From Dyella sp. C9 (lineage in GTDB: Bacteria > Pseudomonadota > Gammaproteobacteria > Xanthomonadales > Rhodanobacteraceae): a stretch of DNA of 64,000 nt. The stretch's first letter is position 1; the number at the start of each line of letters is the position of its first letter. The notes beneath the pieces were generated by a model that made no database searches, was not told where the DNA came from, and saw only the letters and a program-made list of their open reading frames with translations. The stretch lies in the NCBI RefSeq assembly GCF_003332825.1, contig NZ_QIRF01000008.1, positions 108,383 to 172,382 on the forward strand, given 5' to 3'. The translations under genes were made by a program, and so were the position numbers. Shown here in pieces: positions 1 to 8,356 of the stretch.

Positions 1-527
1 CGCTCAACAAACCCTACGGCGTGCTTTGCCAGTTCAGCGATGCGGATGCTCGTCGCACGCTGGCCGAGTTCGTGCGTCAGAAAGATGTCTACCCGGCCGG
101 CCGACTCGACCACGACAGCGAAGGCCTGTTGCTGCTCACCGACGACGGCCGGCTTGCCCACAAACTCACCGACCCGCGCCACAAGCAGCCCAAGACCTAC
201 CTGGTGCAGGTTGACGGGCAGGTCACCGACGAGGCCATCGCCGCGCTTCGCCGCGGCGTCATGCTCAACGACGGGCCGACCCTGCCGGCCGGTGCCGAAC
301 ACGCCGCGGAACCGGACTGGCTGTGGCCACGCGACCCGCCGGTGCGTTTTCGCAAGCTCATCCCTACCAGTTGGATACGCATCACCTTGCGCGAGGGACG
401 CAATCGCCAGGTGCGCCGCATGACGGCGGCGGTGGGTTTCCCCACCCTGCGCCTGATTCGCGAACGCATCGGCCCCTACGCGCTGGATGGGTTGGAACCG
501 GGCGCTACGCGCATCATCACCCCGTAG
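1..527 (+). CDS. rluE: 23S rRNA pseudouridine synthase, RluE type (5'-truncated by the window edge)
   Basis: Partial gene; the frame is open from base 3 and its start lies outside the window. Enzymes of the RsuA/RluB/RluE family isomerise a uridine in rRNA; RluE acts on helix 89 of 23S rRNA. The visible part opens with [11 protein letters not shown] and then has the catalytic block [17 protein letters not shown], whose first Asp is the family nucleophile. [20 protein letters not shown] follows, and the C-terminal motif [11 protein letters not shown] is typical of the family. No S4 domain is visible, which fits RluE better than RsuA or RluB, although the missing N-terminus could hide one. The stop codon TAG lies inside the GTAG head of a REP palindrome, so the repeat begins within the gene's last codons. 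Confidence 0.85.
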   Translation, partial: LNKPYGVLCQFSDADARRTLAEFVRQKDVYPAGRLDHDSEGLLLLTDDGRLAHKLTDPRHKQPKTYLVQVDGQVTDEAIAALRRGVMLNDGPTLPAGAEHAAEPDWLWPRDPPVRFRKLIPTSWIRITLREGRNRQVRRMTAAVGFPTLRLIRERIGPYALDGLEPGATRIITP

Positions 528-720
528 GAGCGCACCCTGTGCGCGACTATGGCGGCGACACCGTTGGTCAATCCTTCACCGTCATGTCGTGTTGGCTTTG
601 TAGATCAACCACCTGCGATACCTATCCACAGGCTTCTCCCGTGCGCATCCACATGGGCTGTGGAAAACGCGGGGATCGACGCACGCGCGGCGTGTGATCG
701 CGCACAGGGTGCGCTCCTAC
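524..720. repeat. REP-bounded intergenic repeat, unit A (BIME-like)
   Basis: A 197-base element bounded by inverted 23-base copies of a palindrome. The left copy is 524-546 (GTAGGAGCGCACCCTGTGCG then CGA) and the right copy, inverted, is 698-720. The palindromic core is GCGCAC-CCT-GTGCGC and the head is GTAG, the hallmark of RAYT-mobilised REP sequences in Xanthomonadales and Pseudomonas. The interior is closely repeated in unit B starting at 744. No RAYT transposase is in this window. Each unit contains near-DnaA-box 9-mers: CTATCCACA at 622-630 and the reverse of TTTTCCACA at 659-667. Confidence 0.85.
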
Positions 721-743
721 AAGAAGCGCGGCACGCCCTCGCT

Positions 744-925
744 GTAGGAGCGCACCCTGTGCGCGACCATGACGGCGATACCGCTGGTCAATCCTTCACC
801 GCCATGTCGTGTTGGCGTTGTGGATCAACCACCTGGCGTACCTATCCACAGGCTTCTCCCGTGCACGTCTACAAACGCTGTGGAAAACGGCTTAGCGGGC
901 GCTTTCGCGGCGCGTGATCGCGCGC
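744..925. repeat. REP-bounded intergenic repeat, unit B (3'-truncated copy)
   Basis: Second copy of the repeat, same orientation, 220 bases after unit A. It starts with an identical REP palindrome at 744-766. Its interior matches unit A closely (GGTCAATCCTTCACCG, ATGTCGTGTTGG, ACCTATCCACAGGCTTCTCC, CTGTGGAAAACG). It keeps the GTGATCGCGC end segment but lacks the inverted terminal REP and runs into the 3' end of tatD. Near-DnaA-box 9-mers occur at 819-827, 842-850 and 879-887. Confidence 0.8.
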
Positions 926-935
926 GCTCGCCGGA

Positions 936-1724
936 TCAATCCAGGTTGAAGAACGCCTTGGCCGTGGCGGTGCTGTTGGCGGCGGTCACTTCCACCGGCT
1001 CGCCGCGGTCGCGCGCGATTTCCTGGCAGATGTGGCGCAGGTACATCGGCTCGTTGCGGCGGTGCGAGGGCTGCGGGCGCACGGTGCGCGGCAGCAGGTA
1101 GGGCGCGTCGGTCTCGATCATCAGGCGGTTGGTGGGGATTTCCTTCACCAGCTCGCGCAGGTGGGTGCCGCGGCGCTCGTCGCAGATCCAGCCGGTGATG
1201 CCGATATGGCAATCCAGCGCGAGGTAGTCGCGCAAAGCCTCGCCGGTATCGGTGAAGCAATGCACCACCGCGCCGGGAATCTTGTCGCGATAGCGGCGCA
1301 GCAGTGCGACGAAATCGTGGTGCGCGTCGCGCTGGTGCAGGAACAGCGGCTTCTGCACGTCCACCGCGATCTGCAGCTGGCGCTCGAATACGGCCAGCTG
1401 CACGTCGCGGGGCGAGTAGTTGCGGTTGTAGTCGAGCCCGGTTTCGCCGACGGCACGCATCTCCGTGTGGGTGGCCAGCGCGCGCAGCAGGGCGTCGGTG
1501 GCGTCGTCGTAGTCGATCGCATGGTGCGGATGCACGCCGGCGGTGGCGTACAGCACGCCAGGGTGGGCCTGGGCCAGCGCCAGCGCATGCGTGCTGCCGT
1601 CGGCCGAGGCGCCGGTCACCACCAGTTGTGCCACCCCGTGGTCCTTCGCGCGCTGCATCACGGCGTCGAAGTCGTGATGGAACGATTCGTGGGTAAGGTT
1701 GGCACCGATGTCGATCAGCTGCAT
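936..1724 (-). CDS. tatD: TatD family 3'-5' DNase
   Basis: A 262-residue TatD-type metal-dependent hydrolase with a TIM-barrel fold; E. coli TatD is a Mg-dependent 3'-5' exonuclease linked to repair of oxidative DNA damage. It begins MQLIDIGANLTHESF, the canonical metal-binding start, and continues with GVHPHHA, GETGLDY (metal-bridging Glu), HQRDAH, HCFTDTGEA and ETDAPYLLPR near the C-terminus. The frame is open further upstream, but family alignment sets the start at MQLID. It stands alone on the minus strand, separated from the type II secretion operon by a long non-coding stretch. The 3' end abuts repeat unit B. Confidence 0.93.
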   Translation of the reverse strand: MQLIDIGANLTHESFHHDFDAVMQRAKDHGVAQLVVTGASADGSTHALALAQAHPGVLYATAGVHPHHAIDYDDATDALLRALATHTEMRAVGETGLDYNRNYSPRDVQLAVFERQLQIAVDVQKPLFLHQRDAHHDFVALLRRYRDKIPGAVVHCFTDTGEALRDYLALDCHIGITGWICDERRGTHLRELVKEIPTNRLMIETDAPYLLPRTVRPQPSHRRNEPMYLRHICQEIARDRGEPVEVTAANSTATAKAFFNLD

Positions 1725-2284
1725 GGGACGGCTACGCGCGAAGGGGCCGGCTATTGTCCCAGACCCGTGGCGATGTGGCATCCGACGGCAGGGCGGCCTG
1801 GCGCTCTGGGCAAGGGCAAGGCGTGTTCCGCGCCGGCGACCATGTCCTGTCCGCAGGCATGCGCCAAGCACGGGCCGGCGCGGGGATGCTGCGCTGCGGG
1901 ATGCCGCTCGGCCATGACGTGTCGATGACCATGCCCCATGGCCGCAGGGCGGCGCTCGTCGCTGGCGCAAGCAGGGTGGGGCCGGAAACGGCCCTCCCCA
2001 TGCCCTGGAAAACACCGGTCTGGGGGCATCGGTGGGCGGGTTTCGGCGAGTTCTTGCGCCTGAACGGCGGTGCCGTGCGAGCCGGTGGCGGCAAGCGAAC
2101 CGTCATGCGGCCCGATTACGCTCCGGCTCTCGTTGAACGCAGGGACCCGGGCGTGGTCGACAACTGTGAGCGATGGTGAGGAACCGTGCTCGCGTGGCGC
2201 CCAATGGGTGTGTTACGAATGCGTCCTCGTTGCCGTTGGGGGCGGCATGCGCGAGGGTACTTACACTGGAAGCGGGGTGAGCAC
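1725..2284. other. Non-coding stretch between divergent tatD and gspE
   Basis: About 560 bases with no convincing gene. Open frames here have arbitrary Arg/Pro/Ala-rich composition and no family motif. The region should carry the promoters for tatD and the secretion operon. TTACACT at 2261-2267 resembles a sigma-70 -10 box, but I found no -35 element at the right spacing. Confidence 0.5.
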
Positions 2285-4018
2285 ATGTCGGCAGTCGCAA
2301 AGCCGGTCGCCAACAAGGAAGATATGGCGATGGAAAGCGGTGAGGCGGCGGTCTGCGCGCTGCTGGTGGCCCGTGGCCGGCTGAAGGACACAGATCTCGT
2401 CCGGGCGCGCCGGCTGCACGAGGAGTCGCCGGAAGGCACGCTCACCGCGCTGATGGCCCGGCTGGGCCTGGTGTCGGAGCGCGACCTGGCCGAGGCCTGG
2501 TCCGAGCGGCTGGATACCCCGCTGCTGGCGGCACGCGATGCCCCCGAGTTGCCGCCCGCCGAGCTGGACGTATCCGTGCGCTTCCTCAAGCAGCAGCACG
2601 TGGTGCCGGTGCGGGTGGGCGAGGATGGCCTGGCGCTGGTGGTGGCCGACCCGGCCGATCCTTATCCGCTGCAGGCGATGCAGCTGGCCGCCGGCCGGCC
2701 GGTGACGCTGCGCATTGGCCTGCGCTCGGAAATCGACGACCTGATCGAGCGCTACTACGGCTCCGGCCGTTCGGCGATGGGCACCATCGTCGAGAACCTG
2801 GACGGCAGCGCCGCCGTCGAGGACGACGTGGAGCACCTCCGCGACCTCGCCTCCGAGGCGCCGGTGATCCGGCTGGTCAACCTGATCCTGCAACGCGCGG
2901 TGGAACAGCGCGCTTCGGACGTGCACATCGAGCCGTTCGAGAACCGCCTGAAGGTGCGCTACCGCATCGACGGCGTGCTGCATGAAGTGGAGGCGCCGCC
3001 GTCGAGCTCCACCGCGGCGGTGATCTCGCGCGTGAAGATCATGGCCAAGCTCAACATCGCCGAGCGGCGACTGCCGCAGGATGGCCGCATCCAGCTGCGC
3101 GTGCAGGGCAAGGAGCTGGACCTTCGCGTGTCCACCGTGCCCACCAGCTTCGGCGAATCGGTGGTGATGCGTATCCTCGATCGCGAGTCGGTGGTGTTCG
3201 ATTTCGCCTCGCTCGGTTTCACCGACAACTTCCAGCAGCGCTTCGTCGACGTGCTGGAACGTCCGCACGGCATCCTGCTGGTCACCGGCCCCACCGGCTC
3301 GGGCAAGACCACCACGCTGTATACGGCGCTGTCGAAGATCAACACGCCCGACGTGAAAATCATCACCGTCGAAGATCCGGTCGAATACCAGATCGAAGGC
3401 ATCAACCAGATCCAGGTGAAGCCGCAGATCGGCCTGGATTTCGCCGGTGCCCTGCGCTCCATCGTGCGCCAGGACCCCGACGTCATCATGATCGGCGAAA
3501 TGCGCGACCTGGAAACCTGCCGCATCGCCATCCAGTCGGCGCTTACCGGTCACCTGGTGTTGTCCACGCTGCACACCAACAGCGCGGCGGGCGGCATCAC
3601 GCGCCTGCTCGACATGGGCGTGGAGGACTACCTGCTCGGCTCCACCGTCAACGGCATCCTGGCGCAGCGTCTCGTGCGTCGCCTGGATCCGGAGACGGCC
3701 GTTCCCTACGAGGCACTGCCCGAGGTGATCGAGCAGTTCGAGTTGCACAAGTACACCAACGAACGTCCCATCCGTTTGTGGAAGCCTGGCAGCAGCGCGG
3801 CCAATCCCACCGGTTATCGCGGACGCCGCGCCATCATGGAGTTCCTGGTGATGAGCGACCCCCTGCGCCGCCTGGTGATGCAACGCGCCGACGCCGGCGA
3901 GATCGAGCGTCTCGCGCGCGCCGAAGGCATGCGCACCATGTACGAGGACGGTATCGCCAAGGCCGTGGCGGGCATCACCACGATCGAGGAGGTGCTGCGT
4001 GTCACGCAGGAGAGCTGA
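2285..4018 (+). CDS. gspE: Type II secretion ATPase GspE (XpsE type)
   Basis: A 577-residue cytoplasmic hexameric ATPase that powers pseudopilus assembly in type II secretion. The N-terminal part (about residues 15-150) is the GspE/MshEN domain that binds GspL. The ATPase core carries Walker A GPTGSGKTT near residue 335, an Asp-rich box, and Walker B (DVIMIGEMRD) near residue 400, then LTGHLVLSTLHTN. In many GspE proteins a tetracysteine zinc finger follows; here the equivalent stretch (RRLDPETAVPYEALPE to GYRGRR, residues 467-515) has no cysteine. The start was set at MSAVAKPV because GGGGTGAG lies just upstream; an in-frame start 99 bases earlier has no clear site. First gene of the operon. 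Confidence 0.95.
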   Translation: MSAVAKPVANKEDMAMESGEAAVCALLVARGRLKDTDLVRARRLHEESPEGTLTALMARLGLVSERDLAEAWSERLDTPLLAARDAPELPPAELDVSVRFLKQQHVVPVRVGEDGLALVVADPADPYPLQAMQLAAGRPVTLRIGLRSEIDDLIERYYGSGRSAMGTIVENLDGSAAVEDDVEHLRDLASEAPVIRLVNLILQRAVEQRASDVHIEPFENRLKVRYRIDGVLHEVEAPPSSSTAAVISRVKIMAKLNIAERRLPQDGRIQLRVQGKELDLRVSTVPTSFGESVVMRILDRESVVFDFASLGFTDNFQQRFVDVLERPHGILLVTGPTGSGKTTTLYTALSKINTPDVKIITVEDPVEYQIEGINQIQVKPQIGLDFAGALRSIVRQDPDVIMIGEMRDLETCRIAIQSALTGHLVLSTLHTNSAAGGITRLLDMGVEDYLLGSTVNGILAQRLVRRLDPETAVPYEALPEVIEQFELHKYTNERPIRLWKPGSSAANPTGYRGRRAIMEFLVMSDPLRRLVMQRADAGEIERLARAEGMRTMYEDGIAKAVAGITTIEEVLRVTQES

Positions 4019-4116
4019 TGGTTTGACGTCCCCCGGCATTTGCCGAATGGCCCGGGGTGCGTCCCCAAGAAAGGGTAGCGCCTGCGTGCTTGCGAGCTGG
4101 CCCGACCTTATCCGCC

Positions 4117-4142
4117 GTCATCCCAGCCTTCGCTGGGATGAC
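4117..4142. repeat. Palindrome in the gspE-gspF spacer
   Basis: Perfect 10-base inverted repeat GTCATCCCAG-CCTTCG-CTGGGATGAC within the 192-base gap between gspE and gspF. This resembles a widespread family of proteobacterial intergenic palindromes. It lies inside the operon, so it could act as an mRNA stability or attenuation hairpin rather than a full terminator. It has no U-tract. Confidence 0.7.
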
Positions 4143-4210
4143 TGCCTTGCAGTGGCGCATCGGGTGCTGTCCGCGCTGCGCCATGTACGGGCCAAACCGG
4201 ACGCCCGTCC

Positions 4211-5428
4211 ATGACGCAGTTCCGCTATCGCGCCGTCAGCGCCACCGGCGAGCTGCTGCAGGGCCAGATGGAGGCCGCCAGCCTCGAGGAGGTGGTCAAT
4301 CGCCTGCAGGACCAGGGCCACACGCCGCTGGACGCCAGCGCGGCCGACGCCGCCAGCGGCGGGCGAGGGCTGGCGGCCCTGCTCAAGCGTGGCCCGTTGA
4401 CCGGCGACCAGCTCGCCCAGTTCACCCACCAACTCGCCACCCTGCTTGGCGCAGGGCAGCCGCTGGATCGCGCGCTCGGCATCCTGATGGACCTGCCCGA
4501 AGGCGCCAGCGCCAAGGCGCTGATCGAGCGCGTGCGCGACCGCGTGCGTGGCGGCACGCCGCTGTCACAGGCGCTGGACGACGAACACGGCGTGTTTCCC
4601 AAGCCCTACATCAGCCTGGTGCGCGCGGGCGAAGCCGGCGGCTCGCTGGAAGACACGCTGCGCCGCCTGGCCGAATACCTGGAGCGTTCGCAGCAACTGC
4701 GCGGCAGCATCATCAATGCGCTGATCTATCCGGCCTTCCTGATGGTAGGCGTGCTCGGGTCCCTGTTGCTGCTGCTCGCTTACGTGGTGCCGCAGTTCGT
4801 GCCGATCTTCGAGGACATGCAGGTGCCGATCCCGTGGATCACGCAGGCCGTGCTGGCGCTCGGCGGCGCGTTGCAGAACGGCTGGTGGGCGATCGTCATC
4901 CTGATCGTGCTGGGCGTGCTGATCGTGCGCGGGCGCCTGCGCGATCCGGCCACGCGGCTGGCCTGGCATGCGCGCCTGCTCACCGTGCGCGTGGTGGGGC
5001 CGCTGCTGCTGAAGGTCCAGACCGCGCGCATAGCGCGCACGCTGGGCACGTTGCTGAAGAACGGCGTGCCGCTGCTTTCCGCGCTGGGCATCGCGCGCCA
5101 GGTCACCGCCAACCGCGCGCTGGACCAGGCGCTGGAGCAGGCGGCCGAGCAGGTGAAGGGAGGCTCCGGCCTGAGCCTCGCGCTCGCCCAGTCGCAGCGC
5201 TTCCCGCGCCTGGCCCTGCAGATGGTGCAGGTGGGCGAGGAGGCCGGCCAGCTCGACACCATGCTGCTGAAGGTGGCCGATACCTTCGAACTGGAAAGCC
5301 GTCGCGCCATCGATCGCCTGCTGGCCGCACTGGTGCCCGCATTGACCATCGTGATGACCGTGCTGGTGGCGATCATCATGGCCGCCATCCTGCTGCCGTT
5401 GCTTAGCCTGACCAGCAACATCCAGTAG
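4211..5428 (+). CDS. gspF: Type II secretion inner-membrane platform protein GspF
   Basis: A 405-residue polytopic inner-membrane protein that couples GspE to pseudopilus assembly. It starts MTQFRYRAVSATGELLQG, the usual GspF N-terminus. Two tandem GspF cytoplasmic domains follow (about residues 65-190 and 265-390); each holds the LGAGQPLDRAL or LKNGVPLLSALG type segment and VRAGEAGGSLEDTL or VQVGEEAGQLDTML. Membrane segments lie near residues 175-197, 218-235 and 375-400. The usual family length is about 400. It is separated from gspE by 192 bases holding a palindrome, the only large gap in the operon. Confidence 0.95.
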   Translation: MTQFRYRAVSATGELLQGQMEAASLEEVVNRLQDQGHTPLDASAADAASGGRGLAALLKRGPLTGDQLAQFTHQLATLLGAGQPLDRALGILMDLPEGASAKALIERVRDRVRGGTPLSQALDDEHGVFPKPYISLVRAGEAGGSLEDTLRRLAEYLERSQQLRGSIINALIYPAFLMVGVLGSLLLLLAYVVPQFVPIFEDMQVPIPWITQAVLALGGALQNGWWAIVILIVLGVLIVRGRLRDPATRLAWHARLLTVRVVGPLLLKVQTARIARTLGTLLKNGVPLLSALGIARQVTANRALDQALEQAAEQVKGGSGLSLALAQSQRFPRLALQMVQVGEEAGQLDTMLLKVADTFELESRRAIDRLLAALVPALTIVMTVLVAIIMAAILLPLLSLTSNIQ

Positions 5429-5459
5429 CCCCTTTCATCGAACGACCACGAGGTACCCC

Positions 5460-5885
5460 ATGCGTCAAAGGAACAACCGCCGTTTCGGCGCCACCCGCGG
5501 CTTTACCCTGCTGGAAATGCTCGCGGTGATCGTGCTGATCGGCATCATCGGAGCGGTGGTGGTCACCCAGGTCGGCAAGAACGTCGACAAGGGCAAGTAC
5601 GGCGCGGGCAAGGCCCAGCTGGTCACGCTCAGCCAGAAGATCGAGAACTACGCGCTGGACAACGGCACCCCGCCGCAGCAGCTGCAGGACCTGCTGGTGA
5701 AACCGGCGAACGCGCGCAACTGGCAGGGCCCGTATGCGAAGGAGTCGGAGCTGAAGGATCCGTGGGGCCATGAGTTTGGCTACAAGTATCCCGGCGACCA
5801 CGGCAGTTTCGACCTGATCTTCTACGGCCAGGATGGCAGGCCCGGCGGCGATGGCTACAACGCCGACGTGGGCAACTGGCAGTAG
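5460..5885 (+). CDS. gspG: Major pseudopilin GspG
   Basis: A 141-residue major pseudopilin, the main subunit of the periplasmic pseudopilus piston. The prepilin peptidase site is RG/FTLLEMLAVI with cleavage after Gly14 and Glu at +5. After the hydrophobic N-helix come the GspG landmarks: the GKNVDKGK to QKIENYALDNG helix, DPWGHEFGYKYPGDHG and YGQDGRPGGDGYNADVGNW, with the calcium-binding loop near the C-terminus. The ribosome-binding site GAGG lies upstream of the ATG. It sits 31 bases after gspF and 2 bases before gspH. Confidence 0.97.
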   Translation: MRQRNNRRFGATRGFTLLEMLAVIVLIGIIGAVVVTQVGKNVDKGKYGAGKAQLVTLSQKIENYALDNGTPPQQLQDLLVKPANARNWQGPYAKESELKDPWGHEFGYKYPGDHGSFDLIFYGQDGRPGGDGYNADVGNWQ

Positions 5886-5887
5886 GC

Positions 5888-6400
5888 ATGGCGTCGCGGC
5901 CGCCCCGTGCACGATTTCGCGTTTGCGCCGGTGGCGCAGGCGCGGTTGCGCGCGGGCAGGCCGGCTTCACCCTGCTGGAAATGCTCGCGGTGATCCTGCT
6001 GATCGGCATCGCCGCAGCCGCGGTCGCCGTATCGGTGACCCAGGGCCTGGCCAGCGCCCGCGTCAGCGCCGCCAGCGGCGAGCTGGCGGCGGCGCTGCGT
6101 GCGGTGCGTACGCAGGCCATCGTGCATGGCAACGAACACACCTTCGACGTGAATACCCGCGACAACACCTATCGCGCGGATGACGGTGCGCCGGTACGCC
6201 TGCCCTCGGGCATGCGCATCGGCATCACCAGCGCACGCGAGGACCAGGTGGACGCCCACACCGGCCGCATCCGTTTCTTTCCCGATGGCAGCTCCACCGG
6301 GGGCCACATCACGCTGCAGCGCGAGCGCCGCCAGTGGCGGGTGAACGTGTCGTGGCTGACCGGCGCGGTCAGCGTCGCCGACACCAGTGGCCCGCCATGA
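5888..6400 (+). CDS. gspH: Minor pseudopilin GspH
   Basis: A 170-residue minor pseudopilin. The leader is unusually long (26 residues) before the prepilin peptidase site QAG/FTLLEMLAVILLIG. The soluble part contains LRAVRTQAIVHGNEHTFDV and IRFFPDGSSTGGHITLQ, the FFPDGSSTGG segment being the GspH/FimT signature. GspH joins the G filament and connects it to the I-J-K tip. Its TGA overlaps the ATG of gspI (ATGA), indicating translational coupling. Confidence 0.93.
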   Translation: MASRPPRARFRVCAGGAGAVARGQAGFTLLEMLAVILLIGIAAAAVAVSVTQGLASARVSAASGELAAALRAVRTQAIVHGNEHTFDVNTRDNTYRADDGAPVRLPSGMRIGITSAREDQVDAHTGRIRFFPDGSSTGGHITLQRERRQWRVNVSWLTGAVSVADTSGPP

Positions 6401-6801
6401 CACGACGCACGCGCGGCTTCAGCCTGCTGGAGGTGATCGCGGCCACGCTGCTGCTGGCGATCGCCTTCGCCGCGCTCATGAAGGTGGCGGGCGGTTCGAT
6501 CGCACTGACCCGCAACGCCGACGATCACAGCCAGGCCGCGCTGTGGGCACGCAGCCTGCTCGACACGGTGGACATCACCACGCCCCTGCAGCCCGGCCAC
6601 ACCGAAGGGCGCTTCGATGGCACCTACCGCTGGCGCCTGGTGGTAACGCCGTGGAATCCGCCGCAGGCGGCGGGCGGCAATGCGCCATTTCGCATGGTGA
6701 AGCTCGACCTGGAGGTGATCTGGGGTGCTGCCCCGCGTGAGCACACCGCGCACTTCAGCACGCTGCGCCTGCTCGGCCCGCCGGGAGGGTCGACCTCATG
6801 A
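6397..6801 (+). CDS. gspI: Minor pseudopilin GspI
   Basis: A 134-residue minor pseudopilin of the tip complex with GspJ and GspK. The leader is short: MTRRTRG/FSLLEVIAATLLLAIAFAAL, with cleavage after Gly7. The frame is open upstream, but the chosen ATG overlaps the gspH stop and places the leader correctly. The globular part includes WARSLLDTVD and GTYRWRLVVTPW, as expected for GspI. It overlaps gspJ by ATGA. Confidence 0.92.
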   Translation: MTRRTRGFSLLEVIAATLLLAIAFAALMKVAGGSIALTRNADDHSQAALWARSLLDTVDITTPLQPGHTEGRFDGTYRWRLVVTPWNPPQAAGGNAPFRMVKLDLEVIWGAAPREHTAHFSTLRLLGPPGGSTS

Positions 6802-7475
6802 GGCATACGCCCGCGGCCATGCGTGGATTCACCCTGCTCGAAGTGCTGGGCGCGCTGGCCTTGCTCGCGCTGCTGCTGTTGGGCGTATACGGCGGTGTGC
6901 GCACGGCCACGCATGCGGTGCATTCCGGCGAGCAGGCCATCGGACGGCTCGACGAGATCCGCTCCGCGCAGCAGTTCCTGCGGCGCGAGCTGGCCCAGGC
7001 GCGCGCGGTGCCGCTTGGCCGCACCGACAAGGGCGACCCGATCTACTTCACCGGCGACGCGCACGTGATGCGTTTCGTGGCGCCGTTGCCCGGCTACCTG
7101 GGTCAGCTCGGCCCGCAATTGCAGCAGCTCAAGCTGGTGCCTGACGGCAAGGGCGGATCGCGGCTGGAGGCCAGCTTTGCGTTGATGCCTCCCGACGGCA
7201 GCGCGCCGCACGCCCTGGGCGAACCGGAAGTATTGCTGGAGGGCATCCGCGACGGCAGCTTCAGTTATCGCGCGCCAGACACGGCGCAGAAGGCCGGCGA
7301 CTGGCGCGACCAGTGGAGCGACGTGCGTGCGATGCCGCGCATCGTGCGCATCGCGTTGCGGCTCAAGGGCACCAGCAACTGGCCCGAGCTGGACGCGCCC
7401 TTGCGCGTGGATGTCTCGGCCACGCAGGGGCAGGCCGACCTGCTGCAGGGCCTGCAGCGCAGGAGCCCGCCATGA
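6798..7475 (+). CDS. gspJ: Minor pseudopilin GspJ
   Basis: A 225-residue minor pseudopilin. The leader is MRHTPAAMRG/FTLLEVLGALALLALLLLG, cleaved after Gly10. GspJ forms the pseudopilus tip with I and K. Its soluble domain carries the RSAQQFLRRELAQARAVP helix and LLEGIRDGSFSYRAP, the usual GspJ layout. Both ends overlap neighbours by 4 bases, so it belongs to the coupled H-I-J-K-L-M-N run. Confidence 0.92.
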   Translation: MRHTPAAMRGFTLLEVLGALALLALLLLGVYGGVRTATHAVHSGEQAIGRLDEIRSAQQFLRRELAQARAVPLGRTDKGDPIYFTGDAHVMRFVAPLPGYLGQLGPQLQQLKLVPDGKGGSRLEASFALMPPDGSAPHALGEPEVLLEGIRDGSFSYRAPDTAQKAGDWRDQWSDVRAMPRIVRIALRLKGTSNWPELDAPLRVDVSATQGQADLLQGLQRRSPP

Positions 7476-8356
7476 GCCGGCTTGCCCGCGGCCTTTCCCG
7501 GACACAACGCGGCGTAGCTCTGCTGGTGGTGCTGTGGGCCTGCACGCTGCTGGCGATCCTGCTCGGCGGCTACGCCATGCTGGCGCGTACCGAAGGTTTG
7601 CAGGCGCGCTACCAGTTTGCCCAGACCCAGGCGCACTACGCCGCCGAGGCAGGCGTGATGCGCGCCATCTACAGCCTGCAGGATCCCCAGCAGCCGCAGC
7701 GCTGGGTGCCCGACGGGCGCAGCTACCCGTTCGATTTCGACGGCGCCAAGGTCAACATCAGCATCATCGACGAGGGGGGCAAGGTGGATCTCAACGCCGC
7801 TTCGCCCGATGTGCTGCAGAACCTGTTCCGCGCCGCGGGCATGTCCGACAACGCGGCGCAGTCGCTGGCGGGCAACGTGGTGGATTGGCGAAGTTTTTCG
7901 GTCATGCCGAAGGTAGGCAGCGTGCCCGACCCCACTTATGCGCAGGCTGGCAAGGACTACGGTCCGCGCCACGGCCCGTTCGCCAGCGTCGAAGAGTTGC
8001 AGATGGTGTTGGGCATGGACCCGGCCGTCTACCGCGCGATCGCCTCGCAGGTCACGTTGTGGTCGGGGCGGCCCAGCCCCAACCCGGCGACCGCGCCGCC
8101 GCTGGCGCTGGCCGCGATTCCGGGCATGACTGCGCAACAGGCGCAGGCGGTGGTAGCGTCCCGTGCAGCGGGACAACCGGGACAAGGCGTGCAAGGCTTG
8201 GTCGCGGCCCAGGGAGTAACGCATAGTATTCGTTCGGAAGCCACGCTGCCCGATGGCACGCGCGCGATTCTTCGCGCGACGGTGCGCCTGCAGGGCAGCC
8301 GTCCGGGAGCGGCACCGTATGCCGTGCTGCGTTGGCAGGAGGGGGACGGGGAATGA
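7472..8356 (+). CDS. gspK: Minor pseudopilin GspK
   Basis: A 294-residue GspK, the largest minor pseudopilin, which caps the pseudopilus. The leader MSRLARGLSRTQRG/VALLVVLWACTLLAIL lacks the Glu5 of other pilins, as is normal for GspK. The soluble part has the alpha domain typical of the family: KVNISIIDEGGKVDLNAASPDVL, GNVVDWRS and GPFASVEELQMVLGMDPAVYRAI. The start overlaps the gspJ stop, although the frame is open 159 bases further upstream. Confidence 0.93.
   Translation: MSRLARGLSRTQRGVALLVVLWACTLLAILLGGYAMLARTEGLQARYQFAQTQAHYAAEAGVMRAIYSLQDPQQPQRWVPDGRSYPFDFDGAKVNISIIDEGGKVDLNAASPDVLQNLFRAAGMSDNAAQSLAGNVVDWRSFSVMPKVGSVPDPTYAQAGKDYGPRHGPFASVEELQMVLGMDPAVYRAIASQVTLWSGRPSPNPATAPPLALAAIPGMTAQQAQAVVASRAAGQPGQGVQGLVAAQGVTHSIRSEATLPDGTRAILRATVRLQGSRPGAAPYAVLRWQEGDGE

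Noticed and set aside
1732..2179. Open frames between tatD and gspE
   Set aside because: Arg/Pro-rich translation on both strands, no family similarity and no ribosome site.
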